Below, in pieces: positions 24,829-32,424 of a stretch of DNA of 35,767 nucleotides. The position numbers and the translations under genes were made by a program. Position 1 is the stretch's first letter; the number at the start of each line of letters is the position of its first letter. The notes beneath the pieces were generated by a model that did not search any database, was not told where the DNA came from, and worked only from the letters and a program-made list of their open reading frames with translations. This DNA is from Pleomorphomonas sp. (GTDB lineage Bacteria > Pseudomonadota > Alphaproteobacteria > Rhizobiales > Pleomorphomonadaceae), in the NCBI GenBank assembly GCA_029976075.1, contig JARKNW010000161.1, positions 1 to 35,767 of the forward strand, in the 5' to 3' direction.

Positions 24829-24925
24829 GCCTATCAAGCCGTCATCCTGGCGCAGGCCGCTTGAATTCGCGCGCGAATTCAAGGTGGATTTCGGGACGAG
24901 AAGGCGCGGAGGGGGTATCAGGCTC
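24829..24925. repeat. REP-like intergenic element, copy C (right arm only)
   Basis: Contains CCTATCAAGCCGTCATCCTG, then a perfect 24-base palindrome at 24860-24883 (arms CTTGAATTCGC / GCGAATTCAAG) and GGGACGAGAAGGCGCGGAGG. It matches the right arm of the complete elements near 33.4 and 33.7 kb. The left arm is missing. It lies between the receptor and the nikR stop. Confidence 0.65.
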
Positions 24926-24978
24926 CCTCCGGTGCTTGGGACGCGATTCGGCCGGGCGCCCCACCATGCCTCGCGGTC

Positions 24979-25470
24979 CTAGTGCTCGTGGTCGTGCCCG
25001 TGATCATGATCGTGGTGATGATGCCCGTGGGGATGGGCGTGGTCGTGATCGTGAGCGGGTGACGCCGGGATGACGTGCAGGCTGCCGTAGCGGACGCCGC
25101 GCTGGCTGATCACGCTGTCGGCGAAGCGGCGGAGTTCGCCCGCCGTGCCGGCCAGGATCGACACTTCCAGGCAGTCGTCGGCGCTGACGTGCACATGCAT
25201 GGTCGAGATCGAGATGGCGTTGTGGGCGTGGTGGTTGTCGGTGAGGCGGTTGGGCAGGTCGCGCACCCCGTGGTCGTAGACGTAGGTGAGCGCGCCGTGG
25301 CAGAGCTGGGTGCTGTCGGGCGTCTGGCTCTTCTCCAGCTTTTCGCGCGACAGCGCCTCGCGCGCCATGTCGCGGAACACCTCGGACCGGCTCTTGTAGC
25401 CGCGCTCCTGGCTGAGCTTGTCGATCTCGCTCAGGAGATCTTCTTCGATGGTGATGGTGATGCGTTCCAT
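24979..25470 (-). CDS. nikR: Nickel-responsive regulator NikR with histidine-rich tail
   Basis: 163 residues. The N-terminal ribbon-helix-helix (MERITITIEEDLLSEID) binds DNA, and the C-terminal ACT-like domain binds nickel. The four high-affinity ligands of E. coli NikR fall at His81, His92, His94 and Cys100 (STMHVHVSADDCLEV), with exactly the E. coli spacing. The protein then extends into a tail where 14 of the last 25 residues are His, which normal NikR lacks. With nickel bound it should repress uptake genes; matching operators lie before cbiM and before the binding-protein gene. The ATG at 25470 starts the ribbon strand; the frame is open upstream but inside another gene. Confidence 0.93.
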   Translation of the reverse strand: MERITITIEEDLLSEIDKLSQERGYKSRSEVFRDMAREALSREKLEKSQTPDSTQLCHGALTYVYDHGVRDLPNRLTDNHHAHNAISISTMHVHVSADDCLEVSILAGTAGELRRFADSVISQRGVRYGSLHVIPASPAHDHDHAHPHGHHHHDHDHGHDHEH

Positions 25471-25556
25471 GGGGCGGGCTTTTCTCGGGCAAGCAGTGAA
25501 GGAGCGGCGCAACGATAGCACGGCCGGGCGACGGCGCGAACGCCCGTGGCCACGGC

Positions 25557-26549
25557 TCAGCTGGCGATGGCGGCGTCCACCCGGTAGGCGATCAGCGCCA
25601 GGATGGACAGGTACAACCCGAAACAGGTCCGCCCGTAGATCAGGGCCGCTTTCGGCCTGTTGTGCTTCTTCAGGACATGCACCACGAAGACCGACAGCAT
25701 CGTCATGAAGGTGATGAAGAACGACGTCAGCTGGATGGCGTCGGCAAGGCTGAACTCGCTGGTCCGTGGCAAGCCGTTCTGCAGGACGTAGCCGGCGCCG
25801 ATGATCGAGAACAGGGCGCCGGTGCCGAGCGAGAGCTGCGGCCCCGTCTCGATCACGTTCGACAACCGCTCGAAGGCGAGGATGGTCAGGACGATGCCGG
25901 CCAGCGAGTTTGCCAGGGCGAAGCCGACGAACATGTTGAACAGCAGGCGCCAGCCATGGCGCTTGACGTCGATCTCCACCGTGACCTTGGGAAACCGGCT
26001 GGGGCCGTCGGGACTCAAGGTCGGATCGCCATAGGCGGTTTCGTAGGTCGTCTCCGACGGCACGATCCGCATGTCGCCGATCGTCCATCCCTCGAGCTTC
26101 AGGTCATCGCTGATCTTGGTTCCCCTCAGGTCCGGGACGAACCTGATGTCGCGCGAATCCAGCACGGAGCTTTCCAGGGCGATCTTGATGGTCTGCCGGT
26201 CGAACGGATAGTTCTGGATGGCCCATTGCTGCTTCAGCGTGGCGGAATACTTGGTCGCATCCCAGAAGCCGCCACCGGCAAGTTCCGAGCGGGAATGGGT
26301 GATCTGCCTGATGGATCGGGCGTTGATGATCTCGATGTCGTTCCTGGTGTCGAACCTCGCCACCGAGTGATCGAACCAGACCCAGAACTGGGTGTCGACA
26401 TCACCCTTCGAGAAGTCGATGTCGAACAGGTTCGTCACGTAGAGGCCGACCAGGACATCCTTCGGGGCATCTTCGGCACGAACGGCGAAATTCGCGGCAA
26501 GGAAGGAGAAGGCTGCCAAGAGCAGTCCAGTAACAAATCGACGCCGCAT
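25557..26549 (-). CDS. Probable prokaryotic pentameric ligand-gated ion channel
   Basis: 330 residues, near the size of GLIC. A signal peptide covers about residues 1-25 (FSFLAANFAVRAE). The extracellular domain (about 30-198) contains YPFDRQ at 114-119, like the Pro-loop of Cys-loop relatives, with no flanking cysteines as in bacterial members. Four membrane helices follow: M1 ~199-226, M2 ~236-257 (GTGALFSIIGAGYVL), an M2-M3 loop NGLPRTSEFS resembling the NLPKTP loop of GLIC as I recall it, M3 ~266-293, M4 ~302-323. It would form a ligand- or proton-gated channel in the inner membrane. The ligand is unknown. nikR follows 86 bases downstream on the same strand and may be co-transcribed. Confidence 0.68.
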   Translation of the reverse strand: MRRRFVTGLLLAAFSFLAANFAVRAEDAPKDVLVGLYVTNLFDIDFSKGDVDTQFWVWFDHSVARFDTRNDIEIINARSIRQITHSRSELAGGGFWDATKYSATLKQQWAIQNYPFDRQTIKIALESSVLDSRDIRFVPDLRGTKISDDLKLEGWTIGDMRIVPSETTYETAYGDPTLSPDGPSRFPKVTVEIDVKRHGWRLLFNMFVGFALANSLAGIVLTILAFERLSNVIETGPQLSLGTGALFSIIGAGYVLQNGLPRTSEFSLADAIQLTSFFITFMTMLSVFVVHVLKKHNRPKAALIYGRTCFGLYLSILALIAYRVDAAIAS

Positions 26550-26969
26550 GAAATAAAGCCCGGAACCTGTGTATCTCGCCGGCAGAAATAGAGGGCCGGT
26601 CTTTAACGGCCGGTGAATCGCACCCCTTGCCGGTATCTGCCATGCCCTTGTGGCGGCAGCGGATTTCTCGGTTCTGGTACCCGCTTGGCGTTCGGTCCCG
26701 GCTGACGCGGCCGTTCGGTTCTCGCAAAGACTTCGTCAGCGCGGAACCTGCACTCCAACGTTGCAGATTTGCTTTTCATTGAGTCTGAACTGTTCGGGAG
26801 ATCGGATCTTCATGGATCGCTTGTGGCGAATGCGGACGTAGTACTACGTTGTTACATAGGAGCGACACTTCGTCTTTTTCGGCCTCGAACCGAGATGGAA
26901 AACTTGCGTCTTCCAATCGCTGGTCGCGAAACTATCTCTCGGAGACTCAAGGGGAAAAAGGGCGGGGCC
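26550..26969. other. Divergent intergenic region with a perfect palindrome
   Basis: 420 bases between the channel gene and the outer-membrane gene. It holds the 14-base perfect palindrome ACGTAGTACTACGT at 26836-26849 and a direct repeat GGCCGGT near 26592-26612. The frame of the downstream gene is open through 26769-26969 but without convincing starts. It probably contains both promoters. Confidence 0.45.
26836..26849. promoter_or_regulatory. 14-bp perfect palindrome upstream of outer-membrane gene
   Basis: ACGTAGTACTACGT reads the same on both strands. It lies 120 bases before the start at 26970, in a non-coding stretch, and could be a binding site for a dimeric regulator. Confidence 0.4.
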
Positions 26970-27803
26970 ATGGTATCGAACGGAGTTGAGCGGGCGCGAA
27001 CCTCGGCGGCCCGTGTGGCGCGATGCGCGCTGTTGATGGCAGCCTTGCTGACAGGCGTGGCGTCCGCCGCCGATCTTCCCTCCGCCAAGCCGTCGCAACC
27101 GCAGCCCGCCACGACCGAGGCGGACGGCTGGCAGATCGACCTTGCCAGCTACAGCTGGTTCTCGAGCTTCAAGGGCTCGACGGCGACGCTGCCGCCGCTG
27201 CCGGCGGCCGACGTCGACCTCAGCTTCAAGGACATCCTGTCCAACCTCGACGGCGCCGTCATGGGTGTCGCCTACGCCCGGCGCAATCGGACGGTGTTCT
27301 ACGGCGACGTCATGTACTCCCGCCTGTCGGTCGGGGAGAGTTTCAACACGCCGTTCTCGACGTCGCTCAAGCTGTCGACGTCGACGCTGATCGCCTCGGG
27401 CGGCGCCGGCTACACGGTGCTGTCCGATCCGCGCTACGAGCTCGATCTCTTGGCCGGCGCCCGCCTCTACAACGTCGACACCAAGGCCAAGCTGAGCCTT
27501 CCCGGCTTCGGCATCACCAAGTCCGGCAGCACCGACGAGACCTGGGCCGACCCTATGATCGGAACCCGGTTCAGCACCCAGCTGACCGACGACCTCTACC
27601 TGACGTCCTGGGCCTTCGCGGGCGGTTTCGACGTCGGCTCGAAGTTCTCCTGGGATGTGTTCGCCGGCCTCGGCTACAAGCTCGGCGAGAAGTACACGAT
27701 GATCGCCGGCTATCGCGGGCTGGGCGTCGATTACCGGGACGGCGACTACAAGTACGACGTCGTCCAGCAGGGGCCGATAGCCGGCCTGAAGGTCCACTTC
27801 TGA
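26970..27803 (+). CDS. Outer-membrane beta-barrel protein (unknown ligand)
   Basis: 277 residues from the ATG at 26970. A long signal peptide (ARVARCALLMAALLTGVASA) ends near residue 34, followed by a Pro/Ala linker and a barrel of ~10-12 strands (GWQIDLASYSWFSSFKGS, LIASGGAGYTVLSD, YELDLLAGARLYNVDTKA, FSWDVFAGLGYKLG, YTMIAGYRGLGVDYRDGDYK), ending LKVHF with the terminal Phe of outer-membrane proteins. It contains the OmpA/OmpW-like repeated aromatic girdle but no OmpA peptidoglycan domain. Substrate is unknown. It is divergent from the channel gene and is followed after 2 bases by an extended hairpin element. Confidence 0.78.
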   Translation: MVSNGVERARTSAARVARCALLMAALLTGVASAADLPSAKPSQPQPATTEADGWQIDLASYSWFSSFKGSTATLPPLPAADVDLSFKDILSNLDGAVMGVAYARRNRTVFYGDVMYSRLSVGESFNTPFSTSLKLSTSTLIASGGAGYTVLSDPRYELDLLAGARLYNVDTKAKLSLPGFGITKSGSTDETWADPMIGTRFSTQLTDDLYLTSWAFAGGFDVGSKFSWDVFAGLGYKLGEKYTMIAGYRGLGVDYRDGDYKYDVVQQGPIAGLKVHF

Positions 27804-27805
27804 GC

Positions 27806-27943
27806 GGCTGGCTGGAAACTCTACTGGGGTGGGCATCTGGCTTAGAGTGCTGCGCTTCCGGTGCTCACGAACCTTAAGTTCGCTCCGCTCCGGTTCTCGC
27901 GCTCGTCGCCATCTGCCGCGCCCCAGCGAGTTTCGAGCCAGCC
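27806..27943 (+). repeat. Structured intergenic hairpin element F, copy 2
   Basis: Starts 2 bases after the outer-membrane gene stop. The core 27814-27934 is colinear with 24553-24673 (both 121 bp). The tip is CGAAC-CTTAA-GTTCG (27868-27882), a compensated change from copy 1. The closing stem CTGGGGTG (27824) pairs with CGCCCCAG (27919) by one G-U, GAGTGC (27845) with GCGCTC (27899), and GAAACTC (27815) with GAGTTTC (27928) perfectly. Outer arms GGCTGGCT / AGCCAGCC extend it to 138 nt. Confidence 0.75.
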
Positions 27944-28083
27944 TCCGGCCATCGCCATCTGCCGCGCCCCAGCGAGTTTCGAGCCAGCCTCCGGCCATCG
28001 TCACCTGCCGCGCCCAGCGAGTTTCGAGCCAGCCTCACGCCATCGCCACCTGCCGCGCCCAGCGAGTTTCGAGCCAGCCTCTA
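27906..28083 (+). repeat. 46-bp tandem repeat of the element F right arm (4 copies)
   Basis: Units start at 27906, 27952, 27998 and 28043 (46, 46 and 45 bases, last unit cut short). Each holds the right-arm segment TGCCGCGCCCCAGCGAGTTT and CGAGCCAGCCTC. Because the left arm occurs once, four alternative partners exist for it. The array is non-coding; its period and structure are not CRISPR-like. Confidence 0.85.
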
Positions 28084-28102
28084 GCGGCTGCCCATATTGC
28101 AA

Positions 28103-28138
28103 AGCGCCCCGCCAGTCAGATCGAACTGGCGGGGCGCT
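28103..28138 (-). terminator. Strong hairpin terminator between convergent genes
   Basis: AGCGCCCCGCCAGT (28103-28116) and ACTGGCGGGGCGCT (28125-28138) form a perfect 14-base stem with an 8-base loop. On the minus strand it is followed by TTTGCAA, so it probably ends the metallophosphoesterase transcript (stop at 28166); it could also act on the outer-membrane gene. Confidence 0.75.
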
Positions 28139-28165
28139 GTGTTGTCTGCGAGGTAACGGTTCGGC

Positions 28166-29947
28166 TCAGCCCGCCGGGAACAGCGTCTTCAGCTTGGCGA
28201 CCATCTCCGGGCTCAGCTTCTTGGCCAGCTTGGCGTTGTAGGAGGCCGACGGCATCGGGGCGATGGTCGGGTCCTTGGTCGGGTTGAAGGTCCAGATGTC
28301 GGGATTGATCAGTTGCTGCGCCGCCACGGCGTAGCTGCGGGAGATCGCCGCCGGCGTGCCTTCCTTGACGGCGGGATCGACGTTGATCGTCTCGATCGAC
28401 ACCGAGTAGTCGCTGTTGAGGAAGATGCCGAAGGTGCGCAGCTGCTGCGGGAAGTCGCGCAGCGAGCAGGTCTCGACGTGCCAGAAGCCCTTTTCGGGGG
28501 CGTTGACCGGATCGGGCGAGACGAAGGCCTTGACGGTGTTGAGGTGGCGATGCCCGGCGAGCCACATCAGGAGGTTCGGGTGGCTGTGCAGCTCGGCGAG
28601 CAGGCCCTCGATCGTCACGGCGTTCTGCGGATCGAGCCACCAGCTCATCTCGCACCGGGGCTCGCTCGGCTCGACGCCGATCGGGATGTGGGTGGCGATG
28701 ATCATCAGCTGGCCGGCGGCGTCGCCGTCCGCCAGTTCCTTCTTCAGCCAGGTCCAGCGCGCCTCGTCGAGGAAGCCGTGGCCGTGGATGTCGAGGGACT
28801 TGTCATCGTCCTTCTGGGTGTCGTCGAGCGAGATGATCTTGATCGGCACGTCGGCCTTGGGCACGAAGCTGAAGCAGCCGAAGCCCTTCTCGGCGTCGGC
28901 CATGTCGAAGCCGTGGCCGACCGGGTTGGACGTGGTGTTGAAGAACTCCTTCAGCCATTCCGAGGTGCGCAGCGAACGGCGGTCCGGGTCGGCGACGACC
29001 TTGGGCGGCGTCGGGAAGTCCTTGACCTCGCCGGCAAACTTCACGTCGCCATAGGGCTTGGAGCCATCGAAGACGCCCATGTAATAGTCGCGGTCGACGA
29101 TCTTGCGCGGGTCGCCCAGCACGTCGCCGGCCGCGAACATCTCGTCGGCGACGTAGGACTGCCGGAGGTCGGCGCGCGGGCCGTGGTCGACCGACACCGA
29201 GCCGAGCCAGAAGTGGTCGTGGTTGCCGAGCACCTGGTACCAGGGGATCGACTTGTCGAGGCCGACGGCCTTGAACGGCTTCTGGAAATCGACATCGTCG
29301 GCGCCGAGATGATCGCCCGAGCTCGGGTGGATCATCTTGCCGTCGAGCACGTCGATGTACCAGCGGAGCTCGTTGTACTGCGTGCTGTTGGCGGCGTCGC
29401 CCAGCGAGATGCCGAAGTCGAACGGCTGCGTCTTGTGCATCAGGTTGATGGTCTGCACGGCGGCGTCGAGCACGTGCGTCGTATAGAGCATCACGCCCGA
29501 GCACAGCGACGTGGTCACCGAAATCTCCGGATGCAGGCGCTGGATGTAGATGCCCTGGTTGGGGGCTTCCTTGTCGGTGATGTGGATGTCGCTGATGGCG
29601 AAGAAGGTCAGGAGGCGATGCTTCTGGTCGACGCTCCCGGCTTCATAGGCCTTGGGCATCAGGTCGGTGCGGGTGACCGGCGGCTCGCCCTTGCCATAGG
29701 TCCAGGTGCCGACCCCGGCTTCCTGGTACTTGGCGAGGTCGTAGACCGCCACCTTGCTGGCCGGCGTCGGGGCGGGGACGATGACCCGGTCGGCGGTCGT
29801 CAGCACCTCGGGCTCGATCGGGTACTCGCCGGCGGCGTTCTGGGTCTTGGGGTCGAAGGGGGCCGCGTTGAGCTTGCTCATCCCCCAGGCCATGACCGTG
29901 ATGGCCAGCATTCCCGCACCGAAGCTGCGGCGTGTCATCGTATTCAA
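28166..29947 (-). CDS. Tat-exported calcineurin-like metallophosphoesterase (TIGR03768-type)
   Basis: About 593 residues. The N-terminus TRRSFGAGMLAITVM is a twin-arginine signal. All metallophosphoesterase ligand motifs are present in order: AISDIHITD (DxH), SLGDAA (GD), LGNHDHFW (GNHD), IATHIPIG (H) and LAGHRHLN (GHxH). The large size and long inserts fit the TIGR03768 (RPA4764) family, as I recall it. It should act in the periplasm on an unknown phosphoester. A TTG start at 29947 has GGAG with 9-base spacing; the ATG at 29938 is too far from that site (18 bases) but is also possible. A perfect terminator hairpin lies just beyond the stop. No link to the nickel genes is evident beyond position. 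Confidence 0.85.
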   Translation of the reverse strand: MNTMTRRSFGAGMLAITVMAWGMSKLNAAPFDPKTQNAAGEYPIEPEVLTTADRVIVPAPTPASKVAVYDLAKYQEAGVGTWTYGKGEPPVTRTDLMPKAYEAGSVDQKHRLLTFFAISDIHITDKEAPNQGIYIQRLHPEISVTTSLCSGVMLYTTHVLDAAVQTINLMHKTQPFDFGISLGDAANSTQYNELRWYIDVLDGKMIHPSSGDHLGADDVDFQKPFKAVGLDKSIPWYQVLGNHDHFWLGSVSVDHGPRADLRQSYVADEMFAAGDVLGDPRKIVDRDYYMGVFDGSKPYGDVKFAGEVKDFPTPPKVVADPDRRSLRTSEWLKEFFNTTSNPVGHGFDMADAEKGFGCFSFVPKADVPIKIISLDDTQKDDDKSLDIHGHGFLDEARWTWLKKELADGDAAGQLMIIATHIPIGVEPSEPRCEMSWWLDPQNAVTIEGLLAELHSHPNLLMWLAGHRHLNTVKAFVSPDPVNAPEKGFWHVETCSLRDFPQQLRTFGIFLNSDYSVSIETINVDPAVKEGTPAAISRSYAVAAQQLINPDIWTFNPTKDPTIAPMPSASYNAKLAKKLSPEMVAKLKTLFPAG

Positions 29948-30376
29948 GATAAGCCTCTCCTTTTCTTGCATCGTCAGGACGACAGCCGTCGTTTTGCCTG
30001 GTCCGGCTGGGGACCGAGGGATCGATGATGCTGGGCTGGGGGTTGAGGAAATGCCCGCCACCGCGAGGTCATCGACGCTTTGCCGGCCGCATCTCCCGAT
30101 GCAACCGCGAGGTGCGGCGCTGGCTCGAACAGTATCCGGCTGGTCACGGCAGCAAGGCCGCGACGGGAATAGGGGGCACAGAAAGTCATCTTATTGGATA
30201 GTCTTGTGAATTTCTGCGATCAACCTAGGGCCCGGCGCTTTACAAACGGTTTCGCTTGTCAGAAATCATAGTTAGTAGAAGTAGTTACGCTGATCCCTGT
30301 CCAGTGGTCGGTGATCTTCGCTGGCGCGGGCTGCCAACCGCCTTGGGGCGGCGGCCGACATTGCACGTTGGCATGC

Positions 30377-30403
30377 GTATGAAGTTTTACGGGAAGATCA
30401 TAC
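30377..30403. promoter_or_regulatory. cbiM: NikR operator upstream of cbiM
   Basis: GTATGA (30377-30382) and TCATAC (30398-30403) separated by 15 bases. E. coli NikR recognises GTATGA-N16-TCATAC. It ends 6 bases before a candidate -35, where nickel-bound NikR could block transcription of cbiMQO. Confidence 0.82.
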
Positions 30404-30409
30404 TTTTTG

Positions 30410-30438
30410 TTGACTGGGACGTGGCGCGAACCTAGGGT
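30410..30438 (+). promoter_or_regulatory. cbiM: Candidate sigma-70-type promoter of cbiMQO
   Basis: TTGACT (30410-30415) and TAGGGT (30433-30438) are separated by 17 bases. The -35 is close to consensus, the -10 is weak. It lies directly after the NikR operator and 58 bases before the cbiM start. Confidence 0.45.
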
Positions 30439-30495
30439 TTCCGGCAGTTCGGCGGTCAGGACTCGCGGAACGCTCATCAACGAAAAGACCTCATC

Positions 30496-31551
30496 ATGCA
30501 TATTCCCGACGGATATCTTTCCCCGAGCACCTGCGCGGCGACCTTCGCCATGGCGGCGCCCTTCTGGTACGTCGCCTCGCGCAAGGTGAAGAGCCGGCTG
30601 CACACCAAGCTGGTGCCGCTGATGGCGGTGGTGTCGGCCTTCTCCTTCGTCGTCATGATGTTCAACCTGCCGCTGCCGGGTGGAACGACGGGACACGCCG
30701 TCGGGTTGGGCATCGCGGCCATCGTGCTGGGGCCGTGGGCGGCGGTGCTGTCGATCTCCATTGCCTTGTTGATCCAGGCGGTGTTCTTCGGTGATGGCGG
30801 CATCACGGCGATCGGCGCCAACTGCCTGAACATGGCCATCGTCGGGCCGTTCGTCGCCTATGCCGTCTATCAGGCGATCGCCGGCCGGGCCGAGCTGACC
30901 TCGGTGCGCCGGGTGGTGGCGGCCGGTGTCGCCGGCTATGTCGGCATCAACGTCGCGGCCTTCGTGGCGGCCATCGAATTCGGCATCCAGCCGATGCTGT
31001 TCCACGACGCAATGGGCGCGCCGCTCTATGCGCCTTATCCGCTCTCCATCGCGGTGCCGGCCATGATGGTCGGCCACCTGGCGATTGCCGGCCTTGCCGA
31101 AGCGGTGGCGGCCGCCGGCCTCGTTGCCGTGCTGCAGCGCACCGAGCCTGAGCTGCTCGACCTCACCGCTGTCAGGCCGGTGACGACCGGACGCTGGAAG
31201 GCGACGCGGGCGCTGTGGTTCGGCCTCGGCCTTCTGATGCTCCTGAGCCCGCTCGGCCTTCTCGCCGCCGGTACCGCCTGGGGCGAGTGGGGTGCCGAGG
31301 ACTTCGCCAACCCCGCCGTGCGGCAGGAGATCGCCCAGGCGTCCGGCAACGTGGCGCCGCCGGAAGCCGTGCCCTCGGGCCTCGAGCGCCTGTCGAGCGT
31401 CTGGTCGGCACCCATCCCCGACTATGCCCCGACCTTCCTCAAGGATGCCAGCCTCGGCTATATCCTGTCGGCGGTGATGGGCAGCGGTCTGGTTCTGCTG
31501 GTGTTCGCTGGAATCGGCGCGTTGCGCGACCGCCGCAGCACGACGGCTTAG
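30496..31551 (+). CDS. cbiM: ECF-type nickel/cobalt transporter substrate-specific subunit with PDGLE domain
   Basis: 351 residues. The N-terminal ~215 residues are CbiM/NikM: the start MHIPDGYLSP supplies the Met1 amine and His2 known to bind the metal, and several membrane helices follow, including VFFGDGGITAIGANCLNMAIVG. The C-terminal part has a PDGLE-like domain (PSGLERLSSVWSAPIPDY then a final membrane helix), which replaces the separate CbiN/NikN subunit. It is the metal-capturing part of the CbiMQO transporter in the inner membrane. Nickel rather than cobalt is favoured by the NikR operator 93 bases upstream. cbiQ follows after 15 bases. Confidence 0.93.
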   Translation: MHIPDGYLSPSTCAATFAMAAPFWYVASRKVKSRLHTKLVPLMAVVSAFSFVVMMFNLPLPGGTTGHAVGLGIAAIVLGPWAAVLSISIALLIQAVFFGDGGITAIGANCLNMAIVGPFVAYAVYQAIAGRAELTSVRRVVAAGVAGYVGINVAAFVAAIEFGIQPMLFHDAMGAPLYAPYPLSIAVPAMMVGHLAIAGLAEAVAAAGLVAVLQRTEPELLDLTAVRPVTTGRWKATRALWFGLGLLMLLSPLGLLAAGTAWGEWGAEDFANPAVRQEIAQASGNVAPPEAVPSGLERLSSVWSAPIPDYAPTFLKDASLGYILSAVMGSGLVLLVFAGIGALRDRRSTTA

Positions 31552-31566
31552 GGCGAGATATCCGGC

Positions 31567-32424
31567 ATGGACGATCCGGCCTACGGCGTTTGCACCTGTG
31601 GCGGCAAGAAGCGGCGTGGGCTGGTCGAAACCCTGGTGTTCGGGCTGGTTGGGGCCGAGAACCATTCGCTTGAGGCGGAGACGACTTCGGCCCTGCCGGG
31701 TTTCCTGCAAGGCTTCGATCCGCGCATCAAGGTGGTGGCGCTCTTGGCGCTGATCATCGCGGCGGTGTCGACCGGGCGGCTGACGGTGCTGGCGGCGATG
31801 TTCGCGCTGGCGACCGGACTGGCGGTGGCCTCGAAGATCCGCATCATCAGATTGTTCCGGCAGGTGTGGCTCGGCGTGCTGGTGTTCTCCGGCATCATCG
31901 TGCTGCCGGCCATCTTCATCGTGCCGGGCGAGGCGGTGGCCCATCTGCCCGTCCTCGGCTGGCCGATCACCTTGCAGGGTCTGAGGAGCGCCGCCTTCGT
32001 GATCGGGCGGGCCGAGACGGCGGCCACCCTGTCGCTGCTGCTGGTGCTGACGACGCCGTGGCCGCATGTGCTGAAGGCCTTGAGCAGCCTCGGCGTTCCC
32101 GCCGCCGTGGTGGCCGTGCTCGGCATGACCTATCGCTACATCTTCGTGCTGATGCAGTCCGCCTTGCAGATGGCCGAGGCGCGGCAGAGCCGATTGCTCG
32201 GGCCGCTCGACGGTCCGGCGCGGCGGCGGCTGATGATGACCATGATCGGCACGCTGCTCACCAAGACGCTGGCGCTCGGCACCGAGGTGCATGGCGCCAT
32301 GATCGCGCGCGGCTATCGCGGCGAGGTGCGGCTGCTCGACGATTTTCGCACTCGGCCGGCCGACTGGGCTTTCCTTCTGGCGGCGCTTACTGTTGCCGCC
32401 ATCATCATCGGGGGACGCCTGTGA
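31567..32424 (+). CDS. cbiQ: ECF transporter transmembrane (T) component CbiQ
   Basis: 285 residues. About residues 55-285 form the CbiQ membrane protein (FDPRIKVVALLALIIAAVS, then further helices), with the coupling region ALQMAEARQSRLLG and a second ALGTEVHGAMIARGYRGE motif that contacts the ATPases. An extra ~45-residue N-terminal extension has the pair VCTCGGKKRR (Cys9, Cys11), unusual for CbiQ and a possible metal site. It transmits ATP hydrolysis to CbiM. It overlaps cbiO by 4 bases (GTGA). Confidence 0.9.
   Translation: MDDPAYGVCTCGGKKRRGLVETLVFGLVGAENHSLEAETTSALPGFLQGFDPRIKVVALLALIIAAVSTGRLTVLAAMFALATGLAVASKIRIIRLFRQVWLGVLVFSGIIVLPAIFIVPGEAVAHLPVLGWPITLQGLRSAAFVIGRAETAATLSLLLVLTTPWPHVLKALSSLGVPAAVVAVLGMTYRYIFVLMQSALQMAEARQSRLLGPLDGPARRRLMMTMIGTLLTKTLALGTEVHGAMIARGYRGEVRLLDDFRTRPADWAFLLAALTVAAIIIGGRL

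Larger units (their letters stand above)
29948..30495. other. Divergent intergenic region with nickel operator
   Basis: 548 bases between the metallophosphoesterase and cbiM. The left part is the upstream region of the phosphoesterase. The right part contains a GC-rich hairpin (CCGCC-TTGG-GGCGG, 30338-30351), the NikR operator at 30377-30403 and a candidate promoter at 30410-30438. No ORF is supported and no riboswitch is recognised. Confidence 0.55.

Noticed and set aside
24979..26088. Long minus-strand frame extending nikR upstream
   Set aside because: The extension overlaps the channel gene out of frame and is a GC-rich shadow; NikR begins at its ribbon-helix-helix at 25470.
27906..28083. 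CRISPR-like array
   Set aside because: Units are contiguous with no unique spacers, only four copies of ~46 bp, and no cas genes nearby. They are tandem copies of one hairpin arm.
29948..30495. Cobalamin riboswitch before cbiM
   Set aside because: No recognisable B12-box or expected helices were found; the NikR operator explains the regulation.
30259..32292. 677-residue frame antisense to cbiM and cbiQ
   Set aside because: His/Gln/Arg-rich shadow of strong membrane-protein genes with no recognisable motif.
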